Positions 39,814 through 48,745 of a stretch of DNA of 60,182 nt are shown in pieces. The translations under genes were made by a program, and so were the position numbers. Origin of the DNA: Hungatella sp. (GTDB lineage: Bacteria; Bacillota; Clostridia; Lachnospirales; Lachnospiraceae); NCBI GenBank assembly GCA_022796015.1, contig JAAWHU010000012.1:1-60182 (forward strand). The letters are read 5' to 3'. Numbering within the stretch: position 1 is the first letter of the stretch; each line of letters opens with the position of its first letter. The notes under the pieces are model-generated. The model searched no databases. It worked only from the letters and a program-made list of their open reading frames with translations, and was not told the origin of the DNA.

Positions 39814-41628
39814 ATGAAAATATTATTGACAGCCATAAATGCCAAATACATTCACTCCAATTTGGGAATATATAGTTTAAAGGCCTACGCGGACAGCAGA
39901 AGGACATACAAAACCAGTGTCATTGACATCGGAGAGTACACCATCAACCATTCCATGGATAAGGTTCTCCAGGATCTCTACGAACGAAAGCCGGATATGG
40001 TAGGATTTTCCTGCTATATCTGGAATATTCAGTATGTGCTTCTTCTGGCCCAAAACCTTTCTCAGATTCTGCCTCATACGATGATCTGGCTGGGAGGGCC
40101 GGAGGTATCCTACGATGCAGGGGAGCTGCTGGAGAGAGAGCCGGAAGTGACAGGTATTATGATAGGAGAGGGAGAGGAGACCTTCCTGGAACTGGCGGAC
40201 TATTATGAGGGACGTCGGACAGAGACGGTACCGGGGCTAAAGGAACAAAAAAAGGGAAGCTTGGAGTCAGAAGATCTGTCCCATATCCGGGGAATCGCGT
40301 TTCGGAACTGTGAAGGCCGGATTGTCATAACACCTCCCAGGCCGCCTCTTCCCATGGACCGGCTCCCCTTCTGCTACGGCAGCCTTGAGGGAATGGAGCA
40401 TCGGATCATCTACTACGAAAGCAGCAGGGGCTGCCCCTATTCCTGCAGCTACTGTCTGTCCTCCATAGACAGAACCGTAAGATTCCGCAGTCTGGAGCTG
40501 GTGAAAAAGGAACTTGACGTTTTCCTAAAGTATAAAGTGCCCCAGGTAAAATTTGTAGATCGGACATTCAACTGCAGAAAAAGCCACTGTATGGCTGTCT
40601 GGAAGTATCTTCTGGACCATGACAACAAAGTGACCAATTTCCATTTTGAAGTTTCGGCGGACTTGATTGATCAGGAACAGCTGGAGCTCCTTGGACAGAT
40701 GCGGCCAGGGCTTGTCCAGCTGGAGATAGGAGTTCAGACCACCAATGAAAAGACCATAGAGGAGATTCACCGTACTATGGATCTTTCCCGGCTTAAGGAA
40801 GCAGTCGGCACCATCCGGGGATTTCACAATATCCATCAGCATCTGGATCTAATCGCCGGTCTGCCCTATGAGGACTTTCAGAGCTTTAAGGAGTCCTTTG
40901 ACCAGGTGTACAGAATGAGGCCCAACCAGCTGCAGCTGGGATTTCTGAAGGTTCTGAAGGGTTCGCATATGGCCCGGATGGCCGAAACCTATGACCTTGT
41001 GTTCCACAGGGAGCCGCCCTATGAGGTGCTGTCTACAAAGTGGCTGAGCTACGGCCAGGTGATCCGCCTTAAGGCTGTGGAGGAGATGGTGGAGGTATAT
41101 TACAACAGCGGTCAGTTCCTCTGCACCATCAAGGAGATGGAAGGCTCGTGGCAGTCGTCCTATGATATGTTTGAGGCTATAGGAAACTATTATAAAAGCC
41201 ATAATCTGACTGCCGTAAGCCACAGCCGCCTGGCCAGGTATGAGATACTTTTCGGCTTTTTAAAGGAGATGGAGGCGGAACGGACGGAAATTTATAGGGA
41301 CCTGCTGATGTATGACCTGTATCTGAGGGAGAACGTGAAAAGCCGCCCTGGATTTGCCAGAGATCAGACCCCCTTCAAAGCGGTAATCCGCTGCTTTTTT
41401 GAGGAGGAAGCAGAACATCCACGTTATCTTACTGGTTATGAAGCATATGATTCCAGACAGATGAGCAAGGTGGCCCATGTGGAAGCCATGGGGGATGGGA
41501 GGCTGATTCTGTTTGACTATAAGAACAGGGATCCCCTCACATACAATGCAAGGGCAGTGGTGATTGAGCCCGCAGACAAGGGGCAATTTTGTTTACAGAG
41601 CATTAGTGAACGGTATCGGGTAACATAA
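39814..41628 (+). CDS. B12-binding radical SAM protein with DUF4080
   Basis: 604 residues: an N-terminal cobalamin-binding-like Rossmann domain (about 1-140; NLGIYSLKAY, WLGGPEVSYD), a radical SAM barrel with the iron-sulphur motif CPYSCSYC (Cys207, 211, 214) and a C-terminal DUF4080 region (from about 400). Enzymes of this layout methylate or rearrange unactivated carbons; the substrate is unknown. It follows tsaC by 19 bp and may share its promoter. Confidence 0.88.
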   Translation: MKILLTAINAKYIHSNLGIYSLKAYADSRRTYKTSVIDIGEYTINHSMDKVLQDLYERKPDMVGFSCYIWNIQYVLLLAQNLSQILPHTMIWLGGPEVSYDAGELLEREPEVTGIMIGEGEETFLELADYYEGRRTETVPGLKEQKKGSLESEDLSHIRGIAFRNCEGRIVITPPRPPLPMDRLPFCYGSLEGMEHRIIYYESSRGCPYSCSYCLSSIDRTVRFRSLELVKKELDVFLKYKVPQVKFVDRTFNCRKSHCMAVWKYLLDHDNKVTNFHFEVSADLIDQEQLELLGQMRPGLVQLEIGVQTTNEKTIEEIHRTMDLSRLKEAVGTIRGFHNIHQHLDLIAGLPYEDFQSFKESFDQVYRMRPNQLQLGFLKVLKGSHMARMAETYDLVFHREPPYEVLSTKWLSYGQVIRLKAVEEMVEVYYNSGQFLCTIKEMEGSWQSSYDMFEAIGNYYKSHNLTAVSHSRLARYEILFGFLKEMEAERTEIYRDLLMYDLYLRENVKSRPGFARDQTPFKAVIRCFFEEEAEHPRYLTGYEAYDSRQMSKVAHVEAMGDGRLILFDYKNRDPLTYNARAVVIEPADKGQFCLQSISERYRVT

Positions 41629-41724
41629 TGGGACAAAAAGGCGAAAAGAAGGCTTGCATCCAAGACTAAAATGTCATAAAATAAATTTAACTGTGCAGAT
41701 TTATAAAAAGAGGTGAATACGGAC

Positions 41725-41835
41725 ATGTTTGATTTCAACAATAAAAAGAACAGGAAGATTGTATCTTCCATCATAGTGATTCTGTTGGTTCTGGCTATGG
41801 TAGCCCCGATGCTGTTAAGTGCACTGACTTATTAG
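41725..41835 (+). CDS. 36-residue single-pass membrane peptide
   Basis: Too short for routine calling. It has a basic N terminus (MFDFNNKKNRK) and one hydrophobic helix (about 13-34). AGAGGTGA lies 10 nt upstream of the ATG, and it is 33 bp before the VanW gene. A similarly placed tiny membrane protein suggests co-expression; no function is known. Confidence 0.65.
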   Translation: MFDFNNKKNRKIVSSIIVILLVLAMVAPMLLSALTY

Positions 41836-41868
41836 AATCAGAGGTCAGGGAGGATTTGAGGAGAGATT

Positions 41869-43374
41869 ATGAAAAAATGGATATGGGCAGCTGGCTTTGC
41901 AGCTGCATTGTTCAGTTTACCTTCTACTGTGAAGGCACAGGCGGCAGTGGTTCCGGAAGGATTCTCTGTCAACGGGCAGGAGCTGGGAGGATTAGAAGCA
42001 GAGGAAGCGAAGCAGAAGATTGAGGATTATGTGACAGGTATCTATGGACAAACCGTAAGTCTGGATATAGCCGGTACTCCGGTGGAAGCTACCGTGAAGG
42101 ACTTAGGATTCTATTGGAATAATACAGACATTGTGGAGGAGTCCATAAAGGAATATCACACCGGCAATATTATACAGCGCTACATGAAGCAGAAGGATTT
42201 AAGCAGGAACCCTGTAAATGCGGCTCTTGAACTGGAAGCTGACCAGGAAGTGATGTCGAGATTTTTGGAGGAGAAGTGCAGTCCCCTTATCCGGGAACCG
42301 GAGGATGCTTCCATCACAAGGGAAAACGGACAGTTTGTTGTGACGCCATCCCAGACAGGAATCGCCATTGATATGGAGGGAACAAAGGCAGCTCTTGTAT
42401 CGGCTGTGAAGGAAGACTTTGACCAGCCTGTATCTGTGAAGGCGGAGGTGACTGTGACCGAGCCGGTTAAGACCACAGAGATGTTATCCCAGATTCAGGA
42501 TGTGCTGGGAACCTTTTCTACGGATTTCAGCAGCAGCGGAAGCGCCAGATCTACCAATCTTAAGGTGGGGGCTTCCAAGATTAACGGCCGCGTTCTGATG
42601 CCGGGGGAGACCTTGTCCGGCTATGAGTGTATGCAGCCTTTTACAAGGGCCAACGGTTATGCCGCTGCGGCAGCCTATGAGAATGGTCAGGTGGTGGACA
42701 GCATCGGCGGCGGCGTATGTCAGATCGCCACTACTCTTTACAATGCGGCCCTCTATGCGGAGCTGGAGATTACCCAGAGGCAGAACCATTCCATGATCGT
42801 TACTTACGTGCCGCCCTCCAACGATGCGGCGATAGCAGGAACCTACAAGGACATTAAGGTAACCAATCCCTATGATACCCCCATCTATGTAGAGGGGGGA
42901 ACAAGCGGCAGGACCCTGACCTTTACCTTTTATGGCAAGGAGACCAGGCCGGCCAACAGAACCATAAAGTTTAAATCGGAGACATTAAGCGTTCATGACC
43001 CGGGAGAGCCTATTACCCAGGTAGATCCTTCCCTTCCGCCGGGAGCCCGGGTGCGGGTACAGTCCTCCCATAGAGGTTTAAGATCCAGGCTTTGGAAATG
43101 CGTTTATATCGATGGCGTGGAGACGGAGCGGACTCTTCTCCACACCGATACCTACAATGCCTCCAAGGCCATCTACCGCGTAGGGCCGGAGATACCGGCA
43201 GCACCGGTGGAGACAGCGCCTGTCCAGGAGACTCCGGCGCCGGAAGAGACGCCCCAGGGCCCGGGAATGCCTGCACCTACAGGAGGCCCCGGCGAAGTAC
43301 CGGCCCCTCCGGAGAGCACGGGAGGCCCCGGTGAGGTGGCTCCTGCTCCTGCCCCGGAGAATCCGGGTGTCTGA
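41869..43374 (+). CDS. VanW family exported protein
   Basis: 501 residues. Signal peptide (1-26, cleavage near VKAQA), a PG_binding_4-like region (about 27-195), a VanW domain (about 215-345: STNLKVGASKING, PGETLSGYE, GGGVCQIATTLYNAAL, NHSMIVTYVPP) and a beta-rich G5-like part, ending in a Pro/Gly/Glu-rich tail with two GGPGEV repeats. YoaR-like proteins of this type are wall-associated with unproven function; VanW is an accessory gene in some vancomycin clusters but no van genes are here. Confidence 0.9.
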   Translation: MKKWIWAAGFAAALFSLPSTVKAQAAVVPEGFSVNGQELGGLEAEEAKQKIEDYVTGIYGQTVSLDIAGTPVEATVKDLGFYWNNTDIVEESIKEYHTGNIIQRYMKQKDLSRNPVNAALELEADQEVMSRFLEEKCSPLIREPEDASITRENGQFVVTPSQTGIAIDMEGTKAALVSAVKEDFDQPVSVKAEVTVTEPVKTTEMLSQIQDVLGTFSTDFSSSGSARSTNLKVGASKINGRVLMPGETLSGYECMQPFTRANGYAAAAAYENGQVVDSIGGGVCQIATTLYNAALYAELEITQRQNHSMIVTYVPPSNDAAIAGTYKDIKVTNPYDTPIYVEGGTSGRTLTFTFYGKETRPANRTIKFKSETLSVHDPGEPITQVDPSLPPGARVRVQSSHRGLRSRLWKCVYIDGVETERTLLHTDTYNASKAIYRVGPEIPAAPVETAPVQETPAPEETPQGPGMPAPTGGPGEVPAPPESTGGPGEVAPAPAPENPGV

Positions 43375-43378
43375 TCCT

Positions 43379-43948
43379 ATGAGACTCATAGAGAGAGAGC
43401 CCAAAGGCAGTCTGAGGCCGGGCCAGGATCTGGTCATGGCCGGATATGCAGGCCGGGAGGGCTCAAGGAGAATAGCCGAAGTTAAGAAAGACGAGCTGCA
43501 AAGATGGTTTTCCAAGGAATATGTGGAACTGATGGGGCAGGGCAGTACCATAAACATCGATAATTCCTCCCTTCCGTGGCAGGAGTATGGCGCCACGGAG
43601 TGGGAGGAGGTAAATGAGGGCGGTATCTTTACCGCCCTTTGGAATCTGTCTGGGGCATACGGTCTGGGATTTCGCGTGGATCTCCACAGGATTTTGGTGA
43701 AGCAGGAGACCATCGAGTTGTGTGAGAGATATGATCTGAACCCCTACCGTCTTTATAGCTGCTGTATGCTGGCAGCAGGGGACAATGGCAGTCATTTGGT
43801 GCACCGGCTGCAGTCGGAGGGAATTCCTGCAGCCATTATCGGCGTGGTGACGCCGGATATCAAAAGGGAGATCTGTTACAGCCAGGTTCAGGGGTTTCTG
43901 GAGCGGCCCAGGGAAGACGAACTATACAAAATATGGAGGCAGTTATGA
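43379..43948 (+). CDS. Stand-alone AIR-synthase C-terminal domain protein (HypE/ThiL-like)
   Basis: 189 residues starting ATG 43379 (4 bp after the VanW stop). The C-terminal half matches the AIRS_C fold of HypE/PurM-type proteins: NEGGIFTALWNLSGAYGLGF, a KQETIELCERYDLNPYRLYS segment, then GDNGSHLVHRL and AAIIGVVTP. The N-terminal ATP-binding AIRS domain that should precede it is absent, and the first 75 residues instead show only GQDLVMAGYAGREG. A regulator or oligomerisation partner is possible. It overlaps the next gene by 4 bp. Confidence 0.68.
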   Translation: MRLIEREPKGSLRPGQDLVMAGYAGREGSRRIAEVKKDELQRWFSKEYVELMGQGSTINIDNSSLPWQEYGATEWEEVNEGGIFTALWNLSGAYGLGFRVDLHRILVKQETIELCERYDLNPYRLYSCCMLAAGDNGSHLVHRLQSEGIPAAIIGVVTPDIKREICYSQVQGFLERPREDELYKIWRQL

Positions 43949-44427
43949 GAGAAAAGATTTTAGCGGTTATGGAGAAGAACAGCAGAATTGATATTAAGGA
44001 TCTGGCGATTCTATTGGGGGAAAGTGAGATTGCAGTTGCCAATGAGATCGCGGACATGGAGAAAGAACATGTGATCTGCGGATACCATACCCTGATTAAC
44101 TGGGATAATACCAGCGATGAAAAGGTGGTGGCCCTCATCGAGGTAAAGGTGACTCCTCAGAGAGGCATGGGATTTGACAAGATTGCAGAGCGGATCTACC
44201 AATACAGTGAGGTCAATGCCGTGTATCTCATGTCAGGGGCCTATGATTTTACCGTATTTATCGAGGGAAAGACCATGAGGCAGGTAGCTCTGTTTGTGTC
44301 GGAGAAACTGTCTACTCTGGATTCCGTGCTGAGTACTGCTACCCATTTTGTGCTGAAAAAATACAAGGACCACGGTACTGTGCTGGTGCAGGAGGTCCAA
44401 GATGAAAGGATGCTGATTACCCCATGA
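43945..44427 (+). CDS. Lrp/AsnC family transcriptional regulator
   Basis: 160 residues: an N-terminal winged HTH (about 1-55, RIDIKDLAILLGESEIAVANEI) and a C-terminal RAM effector domain (ALIEVKVTPQRGMGFDKIAERI, then VYLMSGAYDFTVFIEG). The ATG 43945, with GGAGG 5 nt upstream, was preferred over 43933. Its stop and the next gene's start share ATGA, so it probably controls the amino-acid enzyme encoded downstream and senses an amino acid. Confidence 0.9.
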   Translation: MREKILAVMEKNSRIDIKDLAILLGESEIAVANEIADMEKEHVICGYHTLINWDNTSDEKVVALIEVKVTPQRGMGFDKIAERIYQYSEVNAVYLMSGAYDFTVFIEGKTMRQVALFVSEKLSTLDSVLSTATHFVLKKYKDHGTVLVQEVQDERMLITP

Positions 44428-45599
44428 GAAACCCCTTATCAGACGTGATTGTCAACATAGAACCATCAGGAATCCGCAAATTCTTTGACATTGTAAGCGA
44501 GATGAAGGATGCGATTTCTCTTGGCGTGGGGGAGCCGGACTTTGACACTCCCTGGCATATTCGGGAGGAAGGCATTTACTCCCTGGAAAAAGGCCGGACT
44601 TTTTATACATCCAATGCAGGGCTTAAGGAGCTGAAGGCGGAGATCTGCAGCTATCTGCAGCGCCGATGCAGCATTTCTTATAATCCTGACAAGGAGATTA
44701 TGGTAACCGTAGGCGGCAGCGAGGCCATCGACATAGCGCTGAGGGCCATGCTGAATCCAGGGGATGAGGTTCTGATTCCTCAGCCCAGCTATGTGTCCTA
44801 TGTGCCTTGTACCATTCTTGCAGGGGGAAAGCCGGTGATCATCCAGCTGGAGGAAAAGGATCAGTTTAAGTTGACTCCGGAGAAGCTGCGGGAACAGATT
44901 ACAGACAGGACCAAGATTCTCATACTCCCCTTTCCAAACAATCCTACAGGCGCCGTCATGAGAAAGGAGGAGCTGGAAGCCATCGCCGAGGTAATCCTGG
45001 AGCATGACCTGTTTGTGCTCTCGGATGAGATTTACTGTGAGCTGACCTATGGGTCACAGCTCCATGTGTCTATCGCCTCTCTCCCGGGGATGAAGGAGAG
45101 AACCGTGCTGATCAACGGATTTTCCAAATCCTATGCCATGACCGGATGGAGGCTGGGATACGCGGCGGCCCCCCATATGATCCAGGAACAGATGCTGAAG
45201 ATTCATCAGTATGCCATTATGTGTGCCCCCACCACAAGCCAGTATGCCGCCATCTCGGCGTTAAGGGATGGGGATGGAGATGTGGCTATGATGCGGGAGG
45301 CTTATGACCAGAGAAGGCGGTATGTGCTCCATGCATTTAAGGAGATGGGGCTGGATTGCTTTGAACCCAACGGGGCTTTCTATGCATTTCCCAGCATTAA
45401 AAGGTTCGGTATGACCTCCGATGAATTTGCCAACAGATTTCTTAAGGAGGAGAAGGTGGCAGTCGTTCCCGGAACTGCGTTCGGGGCCTGCGGAGAAGGG
45501 TTTCTCAGAGTGTCCTATGCCTACTCGCTGGCCAGCTTAAAAGAGGCCTTGGGAAGGATGGAGCGTTTTGTGAAGCGATTGGATGGAAAGGTATTATAA
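44424..45599 (+). CDS. PLP-dependent class I/II aminotransferase
   Basis: 391 residues, fold type I: SLGVGEPDFDTPWHI near the N terminus, NAGLKELK, PNNPTGAV (about 172-179), LSDEIYCELTY and the PLP lysine in GFSKSYAMTGWRLGY (Lys near 234), with a C-terminal Arg in FLRVSYAYS. Such enzymes act on aspartate, aromatic or N-succinyl-diaminopimelate substrates; PatA/AspC-like but not assignable by eye. Coupled to the Lrp gene and 1 bp from trmL. Confidence 0.91.
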   Translation: MRNPLSDVIVNIEPSGIRKFFDIVSEMKDAISLGVGEPDFDTPWHIREEGIYSLEKGRTFYTSNAGLKELKAEICSYLQRRCSISYNPDKEIMVTVGGSEAIDIALRAMLNPGDEVLIPQPSYVSYVPCTILAGGKPVIIQLEEKDQFKLTPEKLREQITDRTKILILPFPNNPTGAVMRKEELEAIAEVILEHDLFVLSDEIYCELTYGSQLHVSIASLPGMKERTVLINGFSKSYAMTGWRLGYAAAPHMIQEQMLKIHQYAIMCAPTTSQYAAISALRDGDGDVAMMREAYDQRRRYVLHAFKEMGLDCFEPNGAFYAFPSIKRFGMTSDEFANRFLKEEKVAVVPGTAFGACGEGFLRVSYAYSLASLKEALGRMERFVKRLDGKVL

Positions 45600-46093
45600 T
45601 GAATATTGTACTGTTTGAACCGGAGATGCCTGCCAACACAGGCAATATCGGAAGAACCTGTGTAGCCACCAACACAAGGCTGCATCTCATTGAGCCTCTG
45701 GGCTTTCGGATTAATGAGAAGGCTTTAAAACGGGCAGGACTGGACTATTGGGATAAACTGGATGTGCGGGTTTACTGTAATTTTGAGGATTTTCTGGAGC
45801 GTAATCCGGGGGCTCAAATCTACATGTCAACCACAAAGGCGAAAAAGGTATATACGGAGGTCTCCTACGAGCCGGACTGCTATCTGATGTTCGGCAAGGA
45901 GAGTGCAGGAATTCCGGAGGAAATTCTGGTGGACTATGAGGAGACCTGTGTGAGAATCCCCATGTGGGGGGATATCCGCTCCCTCAATCTGTCCAATGCC
46001 GTGTCGATTGTCCTGTATGAGGCTCTGCGCCAAAACGGATTTGAGGAGATGACCATGAAAGGGAGCCTGCATCACTTAAACTGGAAGATGTGA
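45599..46093 (+). CDS. trmL: tRNA (cytidine/uridine-34 2'-O)-methyltransferase TrmL
   Basis: 164-residue SPOUT (trefoil-knot) enzyme: NIVLFEPEMPANTGNIGRTC at the N terminus, LMFGKESAGIPEEIL, RIPMWGDIRSLNLSNAVSIV with the knot. It uses SAM to 2'-O-methylate the wobble base of tRNA-Leu. Start ATG overlaps the preceding stop by one base. Last gene of the group from 43379. Confidence 0.94.
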   Translation: MNIVLFEPEMPANTGNIGRTCVATNTRLHLIEPLGFRINEKALKRAGLDYWDKLDVRVYCNFEDFLERNPGAQIYMSTTKAKKVYTEVSYEPDCYLMFGKESAGIPEEILVDYEETCVRIPMWGDIRSLNLSNAVSIVLYEALRQNGFEEMTMKGSLHHLNWKM

Positions 46094-46180
46094 TTGCGAA
46101 GGTCAAGGCCAGGAGAAAATTCTGACCATATATTCCATACAAAGCCTTGGTACGCCAAGCACTCCGCTGAGCCTGGCAGG

Positions 46181-46217
46181 ACAAAAACACTCGGGCAGAG
46201 GGCCCTCCTGTTTTTAT
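46181..46217 (+). terminator. Weak terminator-like hairpin after trmL
   Basis: AAAAACA (46183-46189) pairs with TGTTTTT (46209-46215) around an inner GGC/GCC, ending in a T-run. The rest of 46094-46324 shows no gene or clear element. Confidence 0.4.
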
Positions 46218-46324
46218 AGTCTCAGCTTCATGGCATAATGGCTTTTCCTGGAATCTATAGTTCAGAATATTCAGCCAAGTTTTGCGCTTCGCAATTACCT
46301 GTAAAATGGAAGGGGTGATAGGGG

Positions 46325-46849
46325 ATGGAAGATATGGAGTTTGTAATCGAGAGGGCCGTGCCCCAGGATTATGAGGTATTTGCTCGGATTATTCGTGAGG
46401 TCTGGCAAGCCCTGCCTCAGAAGGAATGGTATATGGCAGACAATGAAGAGTATACATACCGGATGCTGTCCACGGGCAGGGGGATGGGATACAAGGCTGT
46501 TGACAAAAAGACCGGACAGACTGCCGGAGTTTTCATGGCAGTCCTGCCGGGCGTGGGATCGGAAAATATGGGACATGACGCAGGTCTTCCCCAGGAGGAG
46601 CTTTCTATGGTGGCCCATATGGATTCTGTGGCGGTTCTCCCAAGGTACCGGGGGCACAGGCTTCAGAGGCGGCTTATGGAGACAGCCCAGGAGGATCTGC
46701 GCCGCCAAGGCTGCCGGTATCTGATGTGCACCGTTCATCCCGATAACTGCTACAGCCGAAACAATGTAATCAGCCAGGGGTATGAATCCGTAACCATCAA
46801 AGAGAAATATGGTGGGCATATACGGGAGATATTCTTAAAAAGAATATAG
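46325..46849 (+). CDS. GNAT family N-acetyltransferase
   Basis: 174 residues of a single GNAT domain: an N-terminal FVIERAVPQDYEVF strand-helix, MDSVAVLPRYRGHRLQRRLME with the acetyl-CoA loop RYRGHRLQ, and CTVHPDNCYSRNNVISQGYE near the C terminus. Substrate unknown. AAGGGGTGA lies 7 nt upstream of the ATG; an in-frame ATG at 46334 is alternative. Convergent with the ABC exporter genes, without an obvious terminator in the 14-bp gap. Confidence 0.86.
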   Translation: MEDMEFVIERAVPQDYEVFARIIREVWQALPQKEWYMADNEEYTYRMLSTGRGMGYKAVDKKTGQTAGVFMAVLPGVGSENMGHDAGLPQEELSMVAHMDSVAVLPRYRGHRLQRRLMETAQEDLRRQGCRYLMCTVHPDNCYSRNNVISQGYESVTIKEKYGGHIREIFLKRI

Positions 46850-46863
46850 TCCCTGCCTGGAGC

Positions 46864-48729
46864 TTACTGGAACTGAGCCTGGTACATCTGATAATAGAAT
46901 CCGTTTCTTCCCATGAGTTCTTTGTGGGTTCCCTGCTCTACCACTTGTCCGTGATCCACAACGATAATGAGATCCGCATTGCGGATGGTTGAAAGCCTGT
47001 GGGCAATGACAAAGCAGGTTTTCCCGCTCATCAGCTTTCTCATAGCCTCCTGAATCTGAGTTTCCGTGCGGGTATCTACATTGGAGGTGGCTTCGTCTAA
47101 GATCAGCATTTTGGCATCCAGGACCATGGCTCTGGCAATGGTCAAAAGCTGCTTCTGACCCTTGGAGATATTGGCGCCGTCTTCTAAGAGAAGGGTGTCG
47201 TATCCTTGAGGGAGTCCCATAATAAAATTGTGAATCCTGGCGGCTTTGGCCGCCTTTATTACTTCCTCTCTGGAGATCCCGTCCTTGCCGTAGGACAGAT
47301 TCTCATATACGGTGCCGTAGAACAGCCAGGTGTCCTGAAGAACCATGGCGTAGGCCTGGCGAAGGCTTTTTCGGGTGAGATCATGGATCCTTGTTCCATC
47401 AACCAGGATTTCCCCTGATTGGGCGTCATAAAAACGCATGAGAAGATTGATGAGAGTAGTCTTGCCGGCGCCTGTAGGCCCTACGATGGCTGTGAGGCTG
47501 CCGGGCCGGGCCACCAGGGACAGGTCCCTAAGAATGATCTTCTCCGGAGTGTAGCCGAAATTCACGTGGGAGATTTCCACATGGCCCCGGACAGGAGCGC
47601 CGTTTGAGACAGAATCCCCCAGGCTGTCCTCACCCTTCCCCCAGGCTGTCTTTGACCCCAGCTCTATGGCTCCAGGAGAATCCTCTGGTTCCGGGATCTC
47701 GTCCATGAGCTTAAACACCCGCTCCGCCGCCGCGATGGCGGACTGGAGATCACTGACAATATTTGCCGCCTCGTTAATAGGGCCGGAGAATTTCCTGGAG
47801 TACAATACAAAGGAAGATATCTGGCCTATGGACATTTTCCCAATCATAAACAAAAGAGCGCCGAAGACGCTTACCAAAGACAGGGAAAGGTTATTGACGA
47901 AATTCACCATGGGCCCTACAATGCTTCCATAGTATTCCGCCCGGTAATAGGCTTCCACAGACTCCCGGTTCTTGCTCTCAAACCTTGCGATGGTTTTTGG
48001 CTCCTGGCAGTAGGCTTTTATGGTCTTCTGGCCTGTAACCATCTCCTCGGCAAAACCGTTAAGTCTTCCCAGGCTTGCGGAGCGCTCCCGGAACAAGGGT
48101 CTTGTCCTGGAGGTAATAAACCGGGTGATAAAGGCGGAGAGAGGCACAGTGAAGACAAAGACCAGAACCAACGCGGGAGAGATCACCACCATCATATAGA
48201 GGGAACCTGCCACAGTAATGACGGTTCCCAGAATCTGTACCAGGTCCGTGGACAGAGATTCATTGACCGTGTCGATATCATAGAACATATGGCTGATGAG
48301 ATCACCAGTCTGGTGAGTGTCATAATACCCGACAGGCAGAGACAGCATGTTGTCAAACACGTCTTTGCGCATCTGATATGACACCCTTCGGCTTATAATA
48401 ATCATCAGCACCGTAAGGATGTAGGAGAGTACTGCCGAAATTACATAAAATAAGGCCATCCAGGCTGCGTAATAAAACATTCTGGAAAAATCCACCAAGC
48501 CGGGCCCCGGCTCGATGGCGTCAATGGCATATCCTGACAGCATAGGCCCCACCAGGGCCAGAGAGTTGCTTATGACATTCATGACCAGGGCCAAGGTCAG
48601 AAGAGGCCAGTGCCTCAGCATATATCTACCCAGACGGACAATGGTACCTTTTCGTTTTTTAATGGTTTCTATGGCTTTTTCATCCGGAATCATGCTTGCA
48701 TCACTCCGGGTTCTTCCCCGGCCTGCCAT
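46864..48729 (-). CDS. ABC exporter subunit, catalytic NBD (heterodimer partner A)
   Basis: 621 residues: a six-helix exporter membrane domain (about 30-330) and an ABC domain with VGPTGAGKTTLINLL, signature ISKGQKQL, Walker B LILDEATSNVD with the catalytic Glu, and the switch His in VIAHRLSTI. The signature is non-canonical (LSGGQ reads ISKGQ). With the upstream partner, the consensus ATP site forms from this protein's Walker motifs and the partner's LSGGQ. Multidrug or lipid export is typical of the family. 16 bp after its partner. Confidence 0.91.
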   Translation of the reverse strand: MAGRGRTRSDASMIPDEKAIETIKKRKGTIVRLGRYMLRHWPLLTLALVMNVISNSLALVGPMLSGYAIDAIEPGPGLVDFSRMFYYAAWMALFYVISAVLSYILTVLMIIISRRVSYQMRKDVFDNMLSLPVGYYDTHQTGDLISHMFYDIDTVNESLSTDLVQILGTVITVAGSLYMMVVISPALVLVFVFTVPLSAFITRFITSRTRPLFRERSASLGRLNGFAEEMVTGQKTIKAYCQEPKTIARFESKNRESVEAYYRAEYYGSIVGPMVNFVNNLSLSLVSVFGALLFMIGKMSIGQISSFVLYSRKFSGPINEAANIVSDLQSAIAAAERVFKLMDEIPEPEDSPGAIELGSKTAWGKGEDSLGDSVSNGAPVRGHVEISHVNFGYTPEKIILRDLSLVARPGSLTAIVGPTGAGKTTLINLLMRFYDAQSGEILVDGTRIHDLTRKSLRQAYAMVLQDTWLFYGTVYENLSYGKDGISREEVIKAAKAARIHNFIMGLPQGYDTLLLEDGANISKGQKQLLTIARAMVLDAKMLILDEATSNVDTRTETQIQEAMRKLMSGKTCFVIAHRLSTIRNADLIIVVDHGQVVEQGTHKELMGRNGFYYQMYQAQFQ

Positions 48730-48745
48730 AAATCTTCCTCCTTTG

